NCBI GenBank assembly: GCA_963576785.1
Contig: OY756142.1
Coordinates: forward strand, 868,001 to 932,000
Source of the DNA: Chlorophyllum brunneum
Lineage: Eukaryota > Basidiomycota > Agaricomycetes > Agaricales > Agaricaceae
Direction of reading: 5' to 3'
Length of the DNA stretch: 64,000 nucleotides
In this document: positions 38,800 to 50,115 of the stretch, one piece after another
Layout of the letters: every line of letters starts with the position of its first letter
Position numbering within the stretch: position 1 is the stretch's first letter
Position numbers and translations under genes: made by a program
Notes under the pieces: generated by a model
Told to the model about the DNA's origin: nothing
Seen by the model: only the letters and a program-made list of their open reading frames with translations
Databases searched by the model: none

Positions 38800-39439
38800 T
38801 AGGGAACTGAGGTGAGGGTTGGGTTGTGGAAGAAGCGGGGAGCTGGCCGGGTGGGAGGAGGGGTGGGGACGAGGGGTTGTTGAGCAGGCAGGGCCATAGG
38901 AGCGCAGAGAGGCAGCTTTCTTCTGAGGCATTGTCATCCTCATCTCGATCGTGTACGCGGTGTTCCGGGGGCAAGTCCGAGAACCGAAGGCGTGGGTGGC
39001 GTGTTTGTGGGTGTTGACGTGTTTGGGGTGTGGTGAGGGGTCTGGGTCCCTGGGGTCAGGCGCCGGGGGTCGCGAGAGAAGGCGGCAAGACCGGTGGTGC
39101 CTTGGACGGGCAGGCTGTGTGAGGTTGGGCGCTGGAGAAGACGGTGCTGGCGAGCTGTGGCTGCGAGCATGGAGGAGAAAGCGTCAGCAGCGGGAACGGC
39201 CGGGGAGGCAGATCCTGGCGAGATGGGGGGCGAGAAAGGAAGGCGCCAAGGCTGGGCACGCGATCTGAGCCGGCTGGTGAGCTGGTTCGGGCAGTGCTTT
39301 TGGGCGTGTCCATATATGGGAGGCGGACCCTGGCAGGCTCCCATCGTGTTCGGTTGAAAAGTCCTCTTAACCTGCCTTTATCGCGACTGCTCCCTCCATT
39401 TCGTCGCCGGCCTTGTGTCGTTTCTCCTCATCCTCTCTC
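38800..39439. other. G-rich upstream region of the GATA gene
   Basis: The plus strand is strongly G-rich from about 38810 to 39290 and then turns C/T-rich just before the GATA start. On the minus strand this reads as a Pro/Ser/Thr-rich ORF of 134 codons (39344-38940) and an overlapping one in another frame (38974-38588). Neither has a recognisable domain and they do not join cleanly. It is probably the promoter and 5' leader; a minus-strand gene cannot be excluded. Confidence 0.4.
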
Positions 39440-40962
39440 ATGGACGCTCCCGTTTTCGACCCCTACGCCTCCTACTCTGACAACTCCGCCCCAGCCACCC
39501 CAGAGCCCCGTCCCACGGACATGCATTTCTACAAGGCAAACGTAGACGATACCGTCCGCAACATCTTCACCGACCACAGTGACGATCCTCATGCAGAGGT
39601 CCACCAGGTCCAGGAAGGTGCTTACTGGCCCCCCCAGTCCGCACCTCTATCCAACAACTTTTTCAATAACAGCAACGGATCTCGGGGCTCCCTCCTCCAA
39701 GAACTCTATGAGGAACAACAGCCTGCTACTTCCGACGCGTATCCCGATCATCCGGCTAACTCTGACAACTGGTCCATGAACCACACTCAGCAGCAGCCTC
39801 CCGCCCAACACCAGCTTTCGACGCGTCCGCACGACTACCAGATGATGCGTCGGAACACATTCCCTGCTGTTCGTTATGATCGAGATGACGGTCTTCCCAT
39901 CCAACAGTATCCTCCCTTCATGCCTCAGCACCCTCACTACCAGCGCCCCGAGTCGCTCTATTCTGAGCAGCTCACCCTGTCTGCTGAGCCTGCCCCTATC
40001 CAGTCCGAAAACTTCATGCCCGCTGCTTACCATGACATTCACGATACCTCCAACATCAAGTTGGAGGACACTGGTTCCATGATGGTTCCATCCCACCCCT
40101 TCTACCGCCCCCAATCTTCTGGTGGTGTTCCCCCCATGGCCGTCCCCTACATGTCACCTCATAGTGGCCTACACGTCCAACATACGGACGACGCCGCCTC
40201 AAAAGAAACACAGTACCTTCGCCGTCGCTGCTTCAACTGTCATACTACTGAGCCTCCCTCGTGGCGCCGCTCAACTCTCAACCCTGGAAAAATCGTCTGC
40301 AACAAGTGTGGTCTCTACGAGCGCACCCATTTGAGACCACGTCCTCTTCGTTTTGACGAATTACGGGCTGGTAACAAGCAGAGGAAACAATCCAAGGGCA
40401 CCGTGAGCCCCAAGTCGAAGATGGCCTCGATTGTGAAGAAGGAGCCGCGTGAAACGGGCCTCGTCCGTCGCGCCTCTGTATCTTCTTCAGGGTCTGTCCA
40501 TTCCGGAAGTGGCGCAAGCGACTGGGATGACAGTGGTGTGTTCAAAATCGCCGGTGCTCAGGTTCTCGTTTACTGACAAAATCAGTGTCTGTATATTCCA
40601 CAGGTTCTACCCCTTCCACCTCCTTCAACTCCCCCAACATCCAAACCTTCCCTCTCTCCCGCGACTCCCAGTCTCCTCCGCACGATGGTGGCATCCGCCT
40701 ACCGAATGCGCCGTTGTCTGACATTGCTTCGTTGCAGCAATCGCAACAACCGTCGACGCCCTCCCTTCCGGCCTGCACGCCCCACAAAGCCCATACTTCA
40801 CCTGGCTACTTCTCTCCTCCTATGACTGCGGCTAGTCCGAACGCTACCACCGTCCAAGCTCAGCCGGAGTATTTCCGTCGCACGTCACAGGAGACAGCGC
40901 CATGGACGGACGCTCCCACCGCAATCCTGAGCAGCCCTGTCCCTACTCCTGTTGCTTCGTAA
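39440..40962 (+). CDS. GATA-type zinc finger transcription factor
   Basis: Nuclear regulator that should bind GATA sites. Exons 39440-40535 and 40604-40962 (68-bp intron with a TACTGAC branch site) give 484 residues. One GATA finger lies at about residues 264-288: C-x2-C-x18-C-x2-C, with CFNCHTTEPPSWRRS and CNKCGLYERTH, followed by RPRP and a basic RAGNKQRKQSKG stretch. The rest is Gln/Pro/Ser-rich and probably disordered, with no PAS domain. The x18 loop is the class found in NsdD and White-collar proteins rather than AreA (x17), but I cannot name the orthologue. If the intron is kept, the protein ends early with about 13 different residues. It sits alone between two gene-poor stretches. Confidence 0.92.
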
Positions 40963-43900
40963 GCGCAAGGCGTGGGCTACGTTGGTATTTATTCCCTCTA
41001 TAAATAATCGCAAGATTATAAAATTCACTATCGGCGTCGACATCCCCCCCTTCGAACCCGCCAGCTCCCCAAACCCATGCTATACACATGTTATCTTATT
41101 TATATATGACATCAAGAAAACTCGACTGTACCATCATGGGCTCTCATATCCTGTATCATCCCCCTCGTGCTTCCTTTCTACAGCTTTCTTGGAACACTTG
41201 TTTTGTTGTTTTTTCTTTACCTTGCCCTTTGTTTTGTTGTTTCTTCTGGCACGGACTTCGACCCCTTTGTTATACCTTCTTTGTGCCGTTTTTGGCACTT
41301 AGCTTATAGACCCTCTTCACCCAAATTCCGCTGTGCGGTGGATTCACGGCGTTCCCGATATTTATTGTTTCCTTTTTGTAACCCGCATCCATCGCTTTAC
41401 TTTTGCCCCTTATCCCACTCTCTCCTGTCCGAGGAGGCTGTTGTACCACTATCCTAAGATACCTCCGCTGATTAGACAGAGACCACCCATGCGTATTTCT
41501 GATTATTATTTCGATACCATTACGCGCATACATACACCACACTTTCCTATAACATCAATTCAGTTATTACGGACGACGGAAGGAACGAATGAATATATTT
41601 ATTTTGTCCTCTCATGAGCCACCCGTTGTGATCTACGAGCTGGCCGCCGGGTGCAACGTTGGTGATTTTGCGAAGAAAAGAAGCGCATCACTTTTTGCCA
41701 CGACATGAGCCGAGGGCTTTATCGAGATGGGCACGATGCTCATGTCGACTAACCTGAATCATTGACCATTGGCCGTGAACCAGCCCCATGCCAACCCCCG
41801 AGGCCATGGCGTCCTGAGACAATTCTCTCCGGAAGCAATATCATCATGGCCCATAGGCAATTATACCATTCGTGTCTAAACGGACCCAACAATAGGTTGG
41901 CCATAAAGTTGTTTGAAAATGTCCTAACAATGCTATCGACACATTTGTGGCATGGTTCATCCGGGAATGGCTCATTGTGATGTGTGCAGGGAGAAGTCAT
42001 ACCAGGGAAAGTATGTTTGGCATTTCCCTCGAGCGTCGTCGGTAATAAATTAAAAAGGACTGACACTGAGTAGATAAAAGAGGTCGGAATGAAAGATGCC
42101 AATTCTAAAGGCGCGCGGCGCATGCGCAGTCTCTCTCCCGAGTTCTCTCAATCTGGAGGCCGCAAGTTCGGCTGGAGAGTGTAAGAGGCGAAGAAGATGG
42201 TGTAATTCCGAGGCTCATTACCTGTCCAGTCAACGTGAAAGTGGTACAAGGGTAGTACGTTCTTGGAAGTGCCTCCTATTGTAACCCAGTGTAAATCTTC
42301 TACAGAGACCGAACTGGGCGCTACAGTATAGAATGTGTTTCAACTCGAGTGAATGAGCCTAGGTAGCACAGGCTTGGGGCTTCTCGGCTCTGGATATACT
42401 CGTTGGTGGCTGCGGGGAAGCGGAGAGTCTGTATTCAGTGTTGTTGACCCAAAAATAGCCCTGTGGCTTGACTCCTTTATGATTGAGCTCAGTTGAGCGG
42501 GGCAGCCAGGCTCATCTAAGAGAGTAGTGCCTCCATTAGGGGGTCTATAGATTGATAGAAGTCATCGACGGAACGCGTGTTGGCTTATGTATTGTGTACA
42601 CTCCCACATACCTATATTCACCGTCAACTGCTTTTGCCCAGATGACCATTTTGGGTCGGTCGAGAGGGCATTGTTACCTCCGCATTAAAGTCATTTTGCC
42701 GCTTTCTTGAGTTCGAACTCCCAACCCCGTTCCGTCATTGTCTTCAATGCTGTTTCATCGCCAAAATGCAATCCGCTAATGCTCGACCTGAGGGAAGATC
42801 TAGGATGAAAAGGTGTCTGAGAATGTCACAGGTGCCAGGACTTTGGCGGCCTGTGTACGTACGGTACTGGACTGTGGGAACTTATCTAATGGGCATTGTT
42901 GATTCAACTCATTTTGGAGTCTGGGGGGACAGTGGGCGTTCGATACTCGGCGGTCGGAACGCACGGTAGGGTAAACATTGGGGCGGAAAATACCATGTTC
43001 AATGGTCAACGACCCGCAATGGCTTTGGGTTGGCAGGGGAATGGGAACTTGACCTTTGTATGCATATTTTCTCTGGTCCATGTGCAGGGTGAACCGACGG
43101 GTCGACGAAGGGATGTATCAAGACGAGTTGCAACGGGTGCTAGCCAGTATTGCAAACAGATCCTCCTTTTTCGGATGCGCTATTCGAGAGTTCCAGACCT
43201 GTATGTTATATGCGCATGAACTTCCTTGACACTACTGGATAGTCGGTTTGCGGTGGCTACGGACATAGCCAGAGGGGTAAAGCCTCTCGTGTCACAAGAC
43301 GGGACTCCATTGCGCAACCTTAAACAGGTGGTCTGAACTTGTTCTTGTTTCCAGCCACGCTATCGGAACCCAATACAGTGCTAGTCAAATTCAATATCGT
43401 CGCGGATGTGACGATATGTGCTGGCCTCCGAACAGCTCAAGCTACAACAAAAGCCACTAGACAACCCTAATTCAAACGGGTCCGATTTACGAGCTCCGAA
43501 ACCCAACTCATTTCACTCCTCGCTCGAAACGCAGAGTCGCGGCTGGTTATGACCCAATGTCTTTTATTGTTGCCAATTTAGGTCAGAGTCAGCTGCTAAG
43601 CCTGCACAGACACAAGGGCTAGCAAGCCACTAGAAGACTACAGCCAAGAGGTTTCACACCTCGGAAATTCCGAGCCCGAGGTTGGCGCTACCAGTGGTAC
43701 GTCAGTTCAGGTGGAGGCGCATATCTTTGACTCAAATGAGGCTCCAATGGGTAGGGCGCTCAATTTCCAATAGCTCCAGTAAGGTTACTTTGTCCCAGAA
43801 ATAATGAGTACCCTTGAAGAGCCAGGTGGTACAGCGAAAAAATAGCTGTTGAACATTGCTCGGATGAAGTAGCGATCGAAGTGGACTTCCCATCGCAGGT

Positions 43901-46900
43901 GAGGGCTCCGGAAGGGAGCAATACAGCTCTCAATTAAAACATATGACCTGAGCCCCATGTCATCCGAAGGAAAATGGCTTTCCCGCCTAATAAAGGACAA
44001 AGATACTAACCCAAGGACTGAAGTCCGAGAACGGAAGACGATGACGCACGTTGGGTTACGTGCATAGGCACCAAGAGGGGTCATCGTACTGTGTGGATTG
44101 ACGATAAATTCGTGAGTGCGTGTGTGCCACTGTCACAGGCTTTCGTGTGAGCTTGAACTTTGGATCTTGTTCGCTTCCGCCACCGTCACACTTACCCGAC
44201 ATAGAATGTGCACTTTCTCCTTACCCTCTATGCTATAGCTCAGTTCGACTTGAGCCCTCCCAGATTAGCAGGACCATCGAGGTAACATCCTACTGAAGGT
44301 ACTTTGAGAACTATGTGGCGACAAGCCGCACGATCCTACACTCTGCCTTTGTTCTGCATCCATTCTTTCCTGAGAAGAGCTACAGGTAATGTCTCGGAAT
44401 TTTTGTCCTTCTATTATATTTCGCTTGGCTTCACGCGGATTCTCACTTGCGGGTCACTCAAGGCTCACACCAACGGTGCCGAAGGATGATAGACTATGTA
44501 GCTTCAAGCTAGCCTGGCATCAAGCCCTCTCTGGATGGCTTGATTACAATACCGTTTACATGGGTTCCAGCGGTGACGGCTCGGCGGCTCGCCAACCAAC
44601 AGGAGAATCCACGCTGATGCTTCTTCCGGAACGATACCGAATTTCGGAGTAATGGAAAATTGAACCAGATCGCGGAGTCGGGACCGGAGGCTTTGCGAAC
44701 AAAGACTCAACTTGGAAACAGCTGCTTTACTACTATGCGTGCCTCGTTTGGGATGCCTAATGCCAACATCGCTTATTTGGAAAACAGCTCTGGGTTAAGT
44801 GGATAGCCGCGATCATGCTGAGCAGAGTCAAGTTTCTTATTTCGCTCTTGTTTTGTTTGCCTATGTCACGATTTCATTGGCCTGGAGAGACATAGTGAGT
44901 GTCGCTGTGCTAAGAGGAAGGTTCTGCTATATGCTAGCAAGCTGGGGCTTGACTCCAAGGTCATCGAATGGCATTTTAAGCACATTTAGGAGGCCTTGCA
45001 ATCTCAAGCAATTGCCCTATGAATTACGAGCGAAAACCATTTCCAGGACTTTGTCCGCTTTCATATGTAGCCGCTAAGGCTCACGCACCATGCTCAAAGC
45101 TTGGATGGTTTTCTGTCCCAACCATAGGAAGTCTACGAATTGTTATGTAGTATGTGGGCATCCCGTTTTCACCTTTCACGGTGTCACATTGGTATACTCT
45201 TACTCGCGAGGATACCCAGGATCTTTCAGCTATCGCTGGGTCTCAGTAAGTGCAATGATTAGTGTGCCTACATGCCCGTTGCTCACCCAGAACAGCAGCT
45301 TGAAATTTGTGAAAAAACATTGAGATATTGTTCACGAACGCACGAGCTCGTGTACATCAAAGGCATACTAAGAACACGGGGCGAGTGACACCGAGAGTCG
45401 ATGTTGGAGCGCGCAGGGTAAGTGTAGATCACTCTAAGTGTCCACCAATGCGGTGAGTCAAGCGGAAGCATGCGAATGGCCCTCATGTGGGTTTTCTGAG
45501 GGCGGCAGCTACCTTCTCTGCGCCGTCGCATGATTAACAGGCGTTTAAGACATTGGTCAGTAACATTTTTGGAAGGCGAGTACAACTGAACCTCATCTTA
45601 ACTCATCATTGAAGCACAGTCTTTTCTTCCCCTTCGGGACTACGTTTGACCCCACCCGATACTTGAGTCATCTGGTACTATTTGATCGTTATTTTTCCGG
45701 TGCGTAGGTCCCCCAGGCTTCGGAAAAGTCCTCTTTGTTCTCCCTTCTGACCACACCCATTCGGAAAAGTGAATGGAACTGTTTTAGTCTGATTTCCCGA
45801 TTGAGAAGCAGCCTGCAAGTAGAGCTCAAGAGCATTCCTAGAGACATGTCCGAGTGAAGACCGCCGCAATTGAAATTCACACTGTCGTGTTATTGTTGGA
45901 AATGACACACTTCACTCTCCGTTCCTTACGCCTACGCCCGCAGGAACTCATGCTTCTTAACGCCAGTCTATCAATAACTGCCCCATGCAGGTCGGCAGTA
46001 TGAGCTCCGAGCATATATTCTTTTCCCAGCTGGATCTGCGAGATAACTGTCCAACAGACCTAGGTTTGAGCCTTTTCAGTGGTTGATCCACAGGATCCTG
46101 ACTCTGGTCCACGTATTGGCCACCAAAGGCCAATGACCCTGCATAGTATAAACAAAGCCACTTAAGCCGCAGACTCTCCACAAGGGGATTCTAGAAGACT
46201 CGAAATGACCGGTTTGCCAGCTCTCTTCTCCACTGGTCTAAAGTTTCCTTTTCGATACCCGTGGCCGATTATCGCATGAACCGAGCGGGGTTAGGTCGTC
46301 TATCCTCACAAAGGACAAAGATCATCCCCCTATCGTGTCCTTATCCCCTCGTAGTACGCATTGAACATAAAGCATCTGGCAATGTGGAAGGACATGATAT
46401 CCGCACTACGGGTACAAAGATGTCTTTTTTTCGAAGCAGTGTCATGAGGATGTGTTGGCGGCAGAGAAGTTCCCTAACCTTCAGAGCAGCACAGCTTGGT
46501 CCCACGGTGGGCGGTGTCAACGAACGAGCGATAGGTTCGGTATACGTCAATATTTGAGTGGTTCTCGGAAGAGAAGGTTGCTGAGTTGCAAATAGAGGTG
46601 AAGTAGGAGAACCAGAAAGGCCGTTAGAATCTGAGAAGCTACATCACGAGGTCTGTGACACCCAGAGGATGGAGGTTGGATAATGTATCTAGAGCCCAGG
46701 CACGATTCTCCAAATGTACGTGGGTAAGGAGGTGCTTTGACTAAAGCTGCTTGGGTGGGTTTCTGGTAGGCTCCGACGCCGACCTACCCGGGAAGCTGAG
46801 GTCTTCGGGCGGTGAGTCCACAGTCCAGGCTTCTTGGTTTGCAGCGCGCTCTGACGTCTGAGGAGGCTGGAGTCTGGTTCGAGGAGTCAGGGAGGCACTG

Positions 46901-48765
46901 TTAGTGGAGCCGTGGATGTAATCTAATCAATGGATGTGACCGCAGAATGCCTTCATTGTGTCTTGGGGGGATAAGCGATGCATGATGGGCTGATCTTTTG
47001 CTTCTTTGGATGTGGGGATGTTGACATGGAGTGCTCTTTCGTAGACAAGCTTCGAAGCCAGTGCCTTCATACAACGCCAGAAACTTCGTTCTGCCCTGTG
47101 GAGCCGATGCACTGGTTCTGAGTCTATACAGGACTAATCAAAGTGTGTAGTGAGCCTGGAGTCGTATTGAAGATAAGGCCGATACATATTGTATCATACA
47201 ACCTTCCCCATGCCATATGGTGCACAGACACGGTCAAAGGAAGTTAGATGACCATTCTTCCATTCACATGTCCTCAGCGCAATGAAGCGCACCAATTACA
47301 ACCTGGACTGGCTGGCATCCCGTAATATAATTTATCGCATAACTCCGTGAATAGCCGTCGCTCATGCTTCCGGTGTAAACGGTATGACGATTTGTTTGTT
47401 GTTGACCTTTCTCTGGAAGGGGTCAGTCAGGGTCACTCGCATCTTGAACGCCCAAGAGGATCTGAGGGTATCAATAACGCTGCTTGCGTGTAAGGACTTG
47501 TGGGCAATCCATCCTGTACTATAATTGAAGGCTGCGTACTCCAAAGTCTCGGTCGCTAAAATTCATTTCAGGTCATGGATTATGACGCCGGCGTCATGGT
47601 AGTCTTATGAACTTTCTTTCGGGGGTGAACAACTCGGATCTATATACCCTGGTCGAGTATTCTTTTGTGGTTCTATCGCCGAATTTGTACTGCGGGACCA
47701 GAATGTCCCCAGTAGGAAAAGGTCAACTCAGGTATAAACTATCCGGCCGGCCGAGCGCTGACACGAACATGCTGGTGGCAGGTAAATCTGTCTGGCCGCT
47801 GCTTTCGTAGCGGGGCTTCTCTGAGCGCGAAGTGTTGGGATTCAAGCCTCCTTGTCTAGCCTTTCCCTGTGGCTTTCCAGGACACCGGCAGCCATTGCCG
47901 GCTTTCATAAGGGCGACACCCGGGAAGAAGCTAAGAAGTGCTATGCAGTATTAATAACATAACATCAGCTGGGGTGTCATTGCGGGGCTGGTGCGTAGGT
48001 GGCTGCCTGTGGCTCTAAGCGTGACGCATGAGAGAAGTCGAACGAGTTACCAAGATCTCCAGGAAAAATTATCATTGGTCTTTCCCCAAATCCCCCTTCT
48101 CCCTCCGCCGGTTTCGGTACTGGTGTGGTCAACTCTGGGGCCAACTGCTGTGGCGACAAATGTCCCGCGTGCCACTGTCAGCGTACCTCTTGGTATGTGA
48201 GATGCACCTCGTGGTCGATTAATCACGTTCCTATTTTTTGTGTTACGGTCGCCCTTATCCATTTTGTGGAGAAGTCGCAGTGGGTTTTCGTTGGAGTCAA
48301 CTGTCAATCACAATCGACCGACGGAATCATTCGTCTATAATGTGCACAGGTGGGCGTTTTTGCGTTTCATGACTGTAGTCAACTCGTGGATGCCGAAAGC
48401 GTGAGTCGTCTAGTAACATCCTCACAAATCAGTCCTCTCGGCGGTCCCTCTGCACAGCCTCGGTTACGACAAGTGTTCCGTGATATTCATTCCTTCTCAT
48501 ATGTCAGACTTGGAAAACTCAATGCAAGTGTTTGGAGGGAAGAAGCTGTCATGGTCGTACCCTGTGAACTCGATCTCCTTAACGGGAGAACGACCATATG
48601 GTGCAAATGCCCAGCCGAGGAGCCAAGTACCTGTCACTGAAAGGCGTCTAAGAGAAGATGCGCGCAAAGAATCAACAACTGATCACACAAAGGTAAATGA
48701 TCCCCGGCATTTACCATTGGAACGTTTGTTCTGCTCCACCACTTTGACTTCTGCTAATATTGTGG
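40963..48765. other. Gene desert right of the GATA factor
   Basis: The first 650 bp are T-rich and probably 3' UTR and terminator of the GATA gene. From about 41.6 kb to 48.0 kb I find no gene, tRNA, transposon or long repeat on either strand. Around 48029-48340 a plus-strand frame stays open for about 104 codons and encodes a cysteine cluster (CCGDKCPACHC); this is reported as a finding, not as a gene. Confidence 0.5.
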
Positions 48766-49875
48766 TTACAGCCATACACTATCCCAGATTTCCATATGCT
48801 TGTATTCGGGGGTGGTCCTGCTATTATCCTCGAGTTCCGTGGGGTAATTCGCCTCGTTATCAGGTTCGCGCGGTTTGGAACGGCACTGGGCAGCATCCGT
48901 GGATCGCGCCATGAAGTCTTTCGTCCCACATCTCGACCAGATTTTGGAAGTGTAGGAGAGTCCAGCGGCTACCATCCTGGTCCCGATCCATTGGACAAGG
49001 GAAATTCCCGGCATTAATCCCAATACGTCCTTTACGTCCCAAATATCCCTGTGATGTGTAACGAGTCCTTGTTCATTGAAGGAAAGACGCGTCACTATGT
49101 GCAGGTTGAAATGGAAGGGAGACGGTATAGAGAAGGAAGTGCCGGGAATCGGTAACCATGGTGGAGATAAGGAGGGGTATGATGGGAAGGTAGGATAATC
49201 ACGGGTGGGGCTAACGAGTGAGTTCAAAGTATCTGTAGGAAAGCACTGGTCCATGTCATCATGATGTATCCCGGGGAGGAAAAGAATGTGAAGTGTGTGT
49301 TCTATTATTGCCTTCCGGTGGCCGTCTGAATGCCTGTCAGTTATTTGCCTCGTACATAAAAGGGATTGAACTTCGCTAACCGAAGCTTTCGCTTTCACAT
49401 ACATCCTCAACATCTGTCCAGGCACGTAGTGCCTGAAAGAGAGGATTGAGAGCGTCCTTTGGCGGTTGTAGTCGAAAGAGGGTGCACAAAGCGGCTAAAG
49501 GTCGGGGTATGTCGACGGAACTGATCGAGTTGGCCAGCCGATGGATGTCACCAATGACTGAACGTGACGTGGCGGTCAGAAGAGGATTCTCGTAACTATT
49601 CGAGTCGTCAGGCCTCAGATATCTTGTCAAAAACATTGTTTCGACTTACACTGTAATGTCAGGTCAGAGGTATGTACACAAGAGCTGAGGGTGCACGTAC
49701 TCGCGTTAGCTTCATATAGGGCGTCAATGGAAGGTACTGATATTGTGGTATCACCGTAGATGGAGCGACAAACATCGAGTGCGGTTGTACGTGTTACAAC
49801 AACCGAAAGATTTGAATCATCAGAGGAGATATAATCGTCGGGTCTGGGAAAACTAGTCGGAGGGCGAGGTGTCAT
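48766..49875 (-). CDS. NTF2-like (SigF-like) family protein
   Basis: Small-domain protein of the NTF2-like fold, function unknown. A workable model has exons (minus) 49875-49701, 49644-49381 and 49325-48766, 332 residues. Family-like blocks are DALYEANA and YENPLLTATSRSVIGDIH, then GHRKAIIEHTLHILFLPG, and LHIVTRLSFNEQGLVTHHRDIWDVKDVLGLMPG followed by SLVQWIGTRM. I recall these from fungal proteins annotated as SigF-like NTF2-like. The first junction is odd: no canonical GT-AG pair joins NA directly to YENP. The model above uses an AAG acceptor and inserts about 17 residues. The last 50 residues after SYTSKIW look less convincing and may be read-through into an intron. It is head to head with Nop14, 240 bp apart. 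Confidence 0.7.
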
Positions 49876-50021
49876 TCTATGGTAAAAATCCCTCTTCTAC
49901 AGCAGGAGTATTCCGCTATCACAGTGTTAGCTTCTGCTAGGGTGAGTTGTGCAGGGGAAGACTATCAGGGCAAAAGACAGAATCCTGTGCAGCAGGCTGC
50001 ATGGAGGAGCAAGAGCGAGAA

Positions 50022-50033
50022 AACCACGTGGTT
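50022..50033. promoter_or_regulatory. 12-bp palindromic E-box upstream of Nop14
   Basis: Perfect palindrome AACCACGTGGTT ending 83 bp before the Nop14 ATG, in the 240-bp region shared with the divergent NTF2-like gene. The CACGTG core is at 50025-50030. A CGTCA motif follows about 30 bp further on. Confidence 0.45.
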
Positions 50034-50115
50034 ATCTTATCCGTCACACTGTGTCACGCCAGATGTCACGTCATTTTTTAAGTCAAGCCGCAATCAAGCC
50101 TCCACTGGTTTTGGG

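Noticed and set aside
42706..42725. GAGTTCGAACTC resembling a tRNA B box
   Set aside because: No A box or acceptor stem at the right distance on either strand.
42896..43219. Possible mating pheromone precursor (C-terminus ends ICA)
   Set aside because: The cysteine is not at the fourth position from the end, so there is no CaaX motif.
31406..48765. Retrotransposon or DNA transposon remains in the gene deserts
   Set aside because: No reverse transcriptase, integrase or transposase motif and no terminal repeat could be seen by eye.
48480..48914. Plus-strand ORF of 144 codons
   Set aside because: It runs into the NTF2-like gene on the other strand, has no recognisable domain and no partner exons.
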